In this document: one piece after another, positions 5,863 through 9,218 of the stretch | Layout of the letters: every line of letters begins with the position of its first letter | How positions within the stretch are numbered: position 1 is the first letter of the stretch | Position numbers and translations under genes: made by a program | Source of the DNA: a bacterium BMS3Bbin02 | GTDB lineage: Bacteria; Actinomycetota; Acidimicrobiia; Spongiisociales; UBA5794 | NCBI GenBank assembly: GCA_002898115.1 | Contig: BDTL01000114.1 | Coordinates: 1-9,218 of the forward strand | DNA: 9,218 bases | Direction of reading: 5' to 3' | Notes under the pieces: model-generated | Seen by the model: only the letters and a program-made list of their open reading frames with translations | Told to the model about the DNA's origin: nothing | Database searches by the model: none

Positions 5863-7458
5863 TTACAGCGGAATGTTTCCGTGCTTCTTGGGCGGCATCT
5901 GTTCTCGCTTGGTTCGCAGACTTTCGAGGCCACGGATCAGCACCGACCTGGTCTCACGGGGCTCGATCACCTGGTCGATCCAACCCCGCTCCGCAGCGAT
6001 GTAAGGATTGCTGAACTTCGCCTCGTACGCGGCAACGAGTTCAGCTCGTTTCGCATCCGGATCTTCCGCGTCGGCAATATCGCGCCTGTTGATCACGTTC
6101 ACCGCCCCCTGCGCACCCATAACAGCGACCTGCGCGCTCGGCCACGCATACACAAAGTCGGATCTCAATGACCGTGCGTTCATCACGATGTAGGCGCCTC
6201 CATATGCCTTACGGATCATCATCGTGAGCTTCGGCACGGTCGCCTCCGCAAACGCGTACAACAGTTTCGCTCCGTGGCGGATAATGCCCTGATGCTCCTG
6301 GTCGACTCCGGGTAGAAAACCTGGGACGTCGACGAAGGTGACGATAGGGATGTTGAACGAGTCGCAGAACCGCACAAACCGGGCTGCCTTCTCCGACGCC
6401 TGGATATCAAGCGTTCCCGCCAGCACAGCCGGTTGATTGCCAACGATACCGATTGCGTATCCGTCGAGACGGGCGAAACCGACGACGATATTGCCGGCAA
6501 AGTTCTCGTGCACCTGATAGAACTCACCATCGTCGACCACGTATTCGATCAGCTCAACCATGTCGTAGGGTTGGTTCGGTGCATCGGGGACGATCGTCGT
6601 GAGCTCCTCTGCCATGCGGTCGGGTGTGTCGATCGGTGTGAAATACGGTGGCAGCTCCTGATTGTTCTTGGGGAGGAACGACAGCAGATACCGAACCGCC
6701 TCAAGCACCTCTTCCTCGGAGTTGTTCACGAAATGTGTGACGCCGCTCTTGGTCGAATGAACCGAAGCGCCACCGAGCTCTTCCATCGTGATGTCTTCGC
6801 CCGTGACGGTCTTAATGACGTCCGGTCCGGTGATAAACAGATGTGAGGTTCCCTCGACCTGATACACGAAGTCGGTGATGGCGGGGGAGTAAACAGCTCC
6901 ACCCGCACACGGCCCCATGATGACGGAGATCTGGGGAATGACACCCGAGGCTCGAACGTTACGCTCGAAGATTTCGCCGTACCCGTGCAGCGCGGCGACA
7001 CCTTCCTGGATGCGGGCGCCACCGCTGTCCTTCAAGCCTATGAGTGGTGCCCCGCTGCGCAATGCCAGGTCCATAACCTTGATGATCTTCTCGGCGACTA
7101 CTTCGCCAAGCGACCCACCGAACGCCGTGAAATCCTCTGCGAAGATGAAGACGTTGCGCCCGTCGATGCTGCCGAACCCGGTGATAACAGAATCACCGAG
7201 CGGTCTCGTGTTTTCGATTCCAAAGCCGGTCGCTTGATGCCGTGCGAGCGCGTCGAGTTCCTGGAACGATCCCTTGTCGAGCAACAAGTTGATGCGCTCG
7301 CGAGCAGTGAGCTTTCCCTTATCGTGCTGGCGGTCGGCGGCGCGCTGGCTGGCAGGTTTCGCGGCCTCCTCCTGCATCCGGCGGAGCTCTTCGATTTTCT
7401 GTTCGATTGACACGCGTTCCCCAGGTACGATTCGGTTCTCGTTCATTGTTTGACTCAC
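5863..7458 (-). CDS. Acyl-CoA carboxylase beta subunit (carboxyltransferase)
   Basis: This 531-residue carboxyltransferase moves the carboxyl group from biotin to an acyl-CoA such as acetyl-CoA or propionyl-CoA, giving malonyl- or methylmalonyl-CoA; family members form hexamers. The N-terminal crotonase-like half has the acyl-CoA oxyanion-hole motif GGARIQEG (146-153), and the C-terminal half has the biotin-side motif GIIRHGAK (391-398). The length matches AccD5/PccB proteins. Residue 424 in KAYGGAYIVM is Ile; the matching residue in Streptomyces coelicolor PccB is Asp422, and Ile is reported in AccB, which accepts acetyl-CoA too. The start is taken as GTG at 7458; an in-frame ATG at 7446 is possible. 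Neither has a clear Shine-Dalgarno sequence. It is first in the operon with the alpha subunit and divergent from birA, as M. tuberculosis accD5 is. No epsilon subunit is seen here. Confidence 0.94.
   Translation of the reverse strand: MSQTMNENRIVPGERVSIEQKIEELRRMQEEAAKPASQRAADRQHDKGKLTARERINLLLDKGSFQELDALARHQATGFGIENTRPLGDSVITGFGSIDGRNVFIFAEDFTAFGGSLGEVVAEKIIKVMDLALRSGAPLIGLKDSGGARIQEGVAALHGYGEIFERNVRASGVIPQISVIMGPCAGGAVYSPAITDFVYQVEGTSHLFITGPDVIKTVTGEDITMEELGGASVHSTKSGVTHFVNNSEEEVLEAVRYLLSFLPKNNQELPPYFTPIDTPDRMAEELTTIVPDAPNQPYDMVELIEYVVDDGEFYQVHENFAGNIVVGFARLDGYAIGIVGNQPAVLAGTLDIQASEKAARFVRFCDSFNIPIVTFVDVPGFLPGVDQEHQGIIRHGAKLLYAFAEATVPKLTMMIRKAYGGAYIVMNARSLRSDFVYAWPSAQVAVMGAQGAVNVINRRDIADAEDPDAKRAELVAAYEAKFSNPYIAAERGWIDQVIEPRETRSVLIRGLESLRTKREQMPPKKHGNIPL
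7407..7412 (+). promoter_or_regulatory. Candidate -35 box for birA inside the beta-subunit gene
   Basis: A perfect TTGACA lies 57 bases before the birA ATG, within the first codons of the oppositely oriented carboxyltransferase gene. At 18-bp spacing the -10 would be the poor TTCGGT (7431-7436); the better TACGAT (7426-7431) is only 13 bp away. The site could be chance. Confidence 0.25.
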
Positions 7459-7464
7459 GGGAGG
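7459..7464 (+). promoter_or_regulatory. RBS that fixes the birA start
   Basis: GGGAGG ends 5 bases before ATG 7470. It supports that start over the in-frame ATG at 7407, which would add 21 residues that do not resemble the family and would overlap the divergent gene. Confidence 0.7.
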
Positions 7465-7466
7465 TC

Positions 7467-7472
7467 AGTATG
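7467..7472 (-). promoter_or_regulatory. Candidate -10 box for a leaderless carboxylase mRNA
   Basis: On the minus strand CATACT ends 8 bases before the GTG start at 7458, the spacing expected for a transcript beginning at the start codon. This fits the absence of a Shine-Dalgarno sequence. The -35 region, inside birA, shows no good match. The sequence covers the birA start codon. Confidence 0.3.
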
Positions 7473-8186
7473 GATACACCCTACGTGATCGAGCACAGGA
7501 AGCGAGTCGATTCTACTCAGGACATTGCCCGCAGCCTCGCGGAGTCGAGCTTGGGAAACGCGCTCGTGACAGCCGATGAACAGGTTGCGGGCCGGGGTCG
7601 GTCCGGGAATTCTTGGTGGCAGGCCGATACCAACCTCTTCATGTCCCTCGCGTTCTGGCCGGTGTGGTCCGCTCAAACATGGGGTCGGATTCCGCTCATC
7701 GTCGGCAATGCGGTCGCAGACACCATCGACGAGCTGCTCGGGGTCAATGTCGGGCTCAAGTGGCCGAACGATATTCTGATCGACGATGACAAGGTTGGCG
7801 GCATCCTGGTCGAAGCGAAGGACGGTGTTGTCGTTGCAGGCTGTGGTATCAATCTGTCCTGGGCGAATCCGCCCGCTGGCGCCGCTGGGATCGTTGTGTT
7901 GACAACCGCCGAAACGAGGAACCGGCTCGCGACTGGAATTGCGGACCGTGTTCTCGGTGTCCTCGCCGGTGACGCAGATTCCTGGCCGCTCACCAGATAC
8001 AAGGCCCGGTGTGTCACTCTCGGAGAACAGGTGACCTGGCAGGGCGGCGGTCCCGCAGAAGCCGTCGACGTGCTCACCACTGGGGAACTCCTGGTTCGTG
8101 TTACGGGCGGCGATATGCCGCTCGTGGCGAGTGAGGTGCGCCATGTTCGAGCGGCTACGCTGTCTCGCGACGACAGTGAACACTGA
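7470..8186 (+). CDS. birA: Biotin--[acetyl-CoA-carboxylase] ligase (group I, no DNA-binding domain)
   Basis: The enzyme activates biotin to biotinyl-5'-AMP and links it to the BCCP lysine, here most obviously Lys548 of the neighbouring alpha subunit. The 238-residue protein starts straight into the catalytic domain: VDSTQD (13-18), the biotinyl-AMP loop GRGRSGNSW (41-49), KWPND (97-101), KVGGILVE with Lys108 (108-115) and CGINL (125-129). A small C-terminal domain ends in EVRHVRA (222-228). There is no N-terminal helix-turn-helix, so it cannot act as a BirA-type repressor; 238 residues is usual for this group. The start ATG follows GGGAGG by 5 bases. Its start lies 11 bp from that of the divergent carboxyltransferase gene, and the next gene begins 21 bp after its stop. 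Confidence 0.95.
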   Translation: MDTPYVIEHRKRVDSTQDIARSLAESSLGNALVTADEQVAGRGRSGNSWWQADTNLFMSLAFWPVWSAQTWGRIPLIVGNAVADTIDELLGVNVGLKWPNDILIDDDKVGGILVEAKDGVVVAGCGINLSWANPPAGAAGIVVLTTAETRNRLATGIADRVLGVLAGDADSWPLTRYKARCVTLGEQVTWQGGGPAEAVDVLTTGELLVRVTGGDMPLVASEVRHVRAATLSRDDSEH

Positions 8187-8207
8187 TAAAGCGAGGAGTT
8201 CGACACC

Positions 8208-8930
8208 GTGGTTAGCGTCCTGAAAGGTGAGGGGAAAGCCCCCATCCTGTTTGGCACAACAAACATCACGCTTGCGACTAAGTCTGAGATCGGATACCTC
8301 ACCCGCCCTGATCTTGCAGGAGCGTGGCCGACCGTTGTCATGGTGCCCGGAGGACGTGGGACCACCTCTGCCATGAAGGATGTTGCACGTCGTCTCGCCC
8401 GCCACGGCGTTGCTGTCGTGATCCCAGATGTGTACCGCGGGGACGTTGCGCCCGATGACATTTCGACTCAGGAGGCTAACGAGGCTCTCGGCCGAATTTC
8501 CCTGGAGCAAGGCATGGCGGATATCGACCATGTCGTATCGTTCATCCGGAACCCGGGTTCGCAGTGGTCTTCCGCTCGGGACGCGTTCGGTGTTTTGGTC
8601 CTAGGCGCAGGAAGTCGCTTCGGGGCCGCGCTCTCCATGTTCGAGTCCGTCGGCGCACTAGGCCTCGTGGGGGCGTTTCCAGCGGATGAGTATGTTGGTG
8701 CAGGTGTGCCGGTTCTGGCTCTGCACGGAAAGGAAGACGAGTTCGTCCCCGTGGATTCCGTGCGAGCGTTACGTGATGCCGGGCCGCATATTGAGGTCGT
8801 CCTCTATGGCGGTGTTGCGTCCGAGTTTCTTGACGACGGTCTTGAGGGGTACGACTACGCGACGGCGAAAGATACCATCGAGCGCCTCGCTGCGTTTTTC
8901 GTCGAGCATCTTCCCGGCGCCAGCGCGTAG
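8208..8930 (+). CDS. Dienelactone-hydrolase-like alpha/beta hydrolase fold protein, probably inactive
   Basis: The 240-residue protein has the layout of the dienelactone hydrolase family: a strand then VPGGRG (46-51), VVIPDVYRGD (70-79), a nucleophile-elbow region at 128-142, LHGKEDEFVP (172-181) with the acid Asp177, and a C-terminal YDYATA..IERLAAFF helix. Two catalytic positions look lost. The elbow reads GAGSRFG (133-139) where the family has GxCxGG, and Ser205 in GGVASEF replaces the His of the usual GxGHxF motif. Ser136 might serve as a shifted nucleophile, but without the His activity is doubtful. The start is GTG at 8208 with GAGGAG 9 bases upstream. The gene lies 21 bp after birA and is probably co-transcribed with it; a link to biotin or carboxylase function is not evident. 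The family fold is fairly sure, the loss of activity inferred. Confidence 0.85.
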   Translation: MVSVLKGEGKAPILFGTTNITLATKSEIGYLTRPDLAGAWPTVVMVPGGRGTTSAMKDVARRLARHGVAVVIPDVYRGDVAPDDISTQEANEALGRISLEQGMADIDHVVSFIRNPGSQWSSARDAFGVLVLGAGSRFGAALSMFESVGALGLVGAFPADEYVGAGVPVLALHGKEDEFVPVDSVRALRDAGPHIEVVLYGGVASEFLDDGLEGYDYATAKDTIERLAAFFVEHLPGASA

Positions 8931-8936
8931 CGCGGG

Positions 8937-9218
8937 TTATGACCCCTGCCCGCGCTGTCGGTTCTTGATCTGTGCACGGACCTGTTTGGCAGCTTTCCTT
9001 GCTCGGAACGCATCAGCCATCTCGGACTCCCGCATGCGACCGCGCACCGATTCTCTCTGGCGTGCAACGGGTGCGCGCCTCGGTGGCTTCTTGACGCTCT
9101 TGGCAACCGAGGACGTCTTTACACGCTGACCGACTGACGGACCCTTCACTCGTGTGCGGCGCCCCAGCGAAGAAACGCCGGTCATGTCGGTGAACCATTG
9201 ACCAAATGTTCGCCGCCG
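8937..9218 (-). CDS. Small, very basic protein of unknown function (5' end may lie outside)
   Basis: This minus-strand frame stays open to the window edge (93 codons plus stop), with an ATG at 9185 that would give 82 residues. No Shine-Dalgarno sequence precedes that ATG, and the 11 codons upstream (RRRTFGQWFTD) read like protein, so the real start may be outside. The product is rich in Arg and Lys, with a Lys/Arg/Pro stretch (VKKPPRRAP) and a likely amphipathic C-terminal helix (EMADAFRARKAAKQVRAQIK). Such composition suggests nucleic acid or ribosome binding, but no family is recognised. Its stop codon is 6 bp from the stop of the convergent hydrolase gene, a tight end-to-end fit that favours a real gene. 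Confidence 0.55.
   Translation of the reverse strand, partial: RRRTFGQWFTDMTGVSSLGRRTRVKGPSVGQRVKTSSVAKSVKKPPRRAPVARQRESVRGRMRESEMADAFRARKAAKQVRAQIKNRQRGQGS

Noticed and set aside
7407..7469. N-terminal extension of BirA by 21 residues
   Set aside because: It lacks an RBS, does not resemble the ligase family and overlaps the divergent carboxyltransferase gene; GGGAGG before ATG 7470 is better.
7455..8531. Long open frame (358 codons) on the minus strand opposite birA and the hydrolase gene
   Set aside because: It is antisense to two genes with clear family motifs, and its translation shows no recognisable domain; it is a by-product of high GC.

Overview
The window looks like chromosomal DNA of a high-GC actinobacterium, perhaps an Acidimicrobiia-type lineage. 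The reasons are frequent GTG starts, an LpdA-type flavoprotein of the mycobacterial Rv3303c kind, a two-subunit acyl-CoA carboxylase whose alpha chain fuses biotin carboxylase to BCCP, a divergent birA beside the carboxyltransferase (as in Mycobacterium tuberculosis, accD5/birA), an actinobacterial-style single SLH domain, and Tat signal peptides followed by Ser/Thr linkers. The lineage is inferred; no RNA gene, mobile element or CRISPR array was seen.

Layout: (1) 1-1320 (+), most of an NAD(P)H-quinone dehydrogenase gene whose first few codons lie outside the window. (2) 1389-3148 (+), two tandem copies of a complete transcription unit about 905 bp long: a shared motif with a -35 box, a 5'-leader hairpin, a strong RBS, a gene for a 216-residue Tat-exported protein with a Ser/Thr linker and a six-cysteine head domain, and a strong terminator hairpin. 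(3) 3206-3904 (-), an exported SLH-domain protein. (4) 4050-7458 (-), an operon running carboxyltransferase beta subunit then biotin carboxylase/BCCP alpha subunit. (5) 7470-8930 (+), birA and a dienelactone-hydrolase-like gene, 21 bp apart and probably co-transcribed. (6) 8937-9218 (-), the 3' part of a small, very basic protein, convergent with the hydrolase gene. Nearly all DNA is coding; no gap without a gene exceeds about 255 bp.

How the genes fit together: BirA attaches biotin to Lys548 of the alpha subunit, which with the beta subunit forms an acyl-CoA carboxylase making malonyl-CoA and/or methylmalonyl-CoA. The birA and beta-subunit start codons are only 11 bp apart, so their promoters must overlap each other's coding sequence. 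The 1.4-3.9 kb block encodes cell-surface or secreted proteins.

The strongest points for follow-up are the duplicated secreted-protein cassette, in which signal peptide and linker are frozen (only synonymous changes) while the head domain has diverged and the leader hairpin shows a compensatory base-pair change; the hydrolase-like protein that appears to lack its catalytic nucleophile and histidine; and the flavoprotein that lost one redox cysteine but kept the His-Glu dyad.
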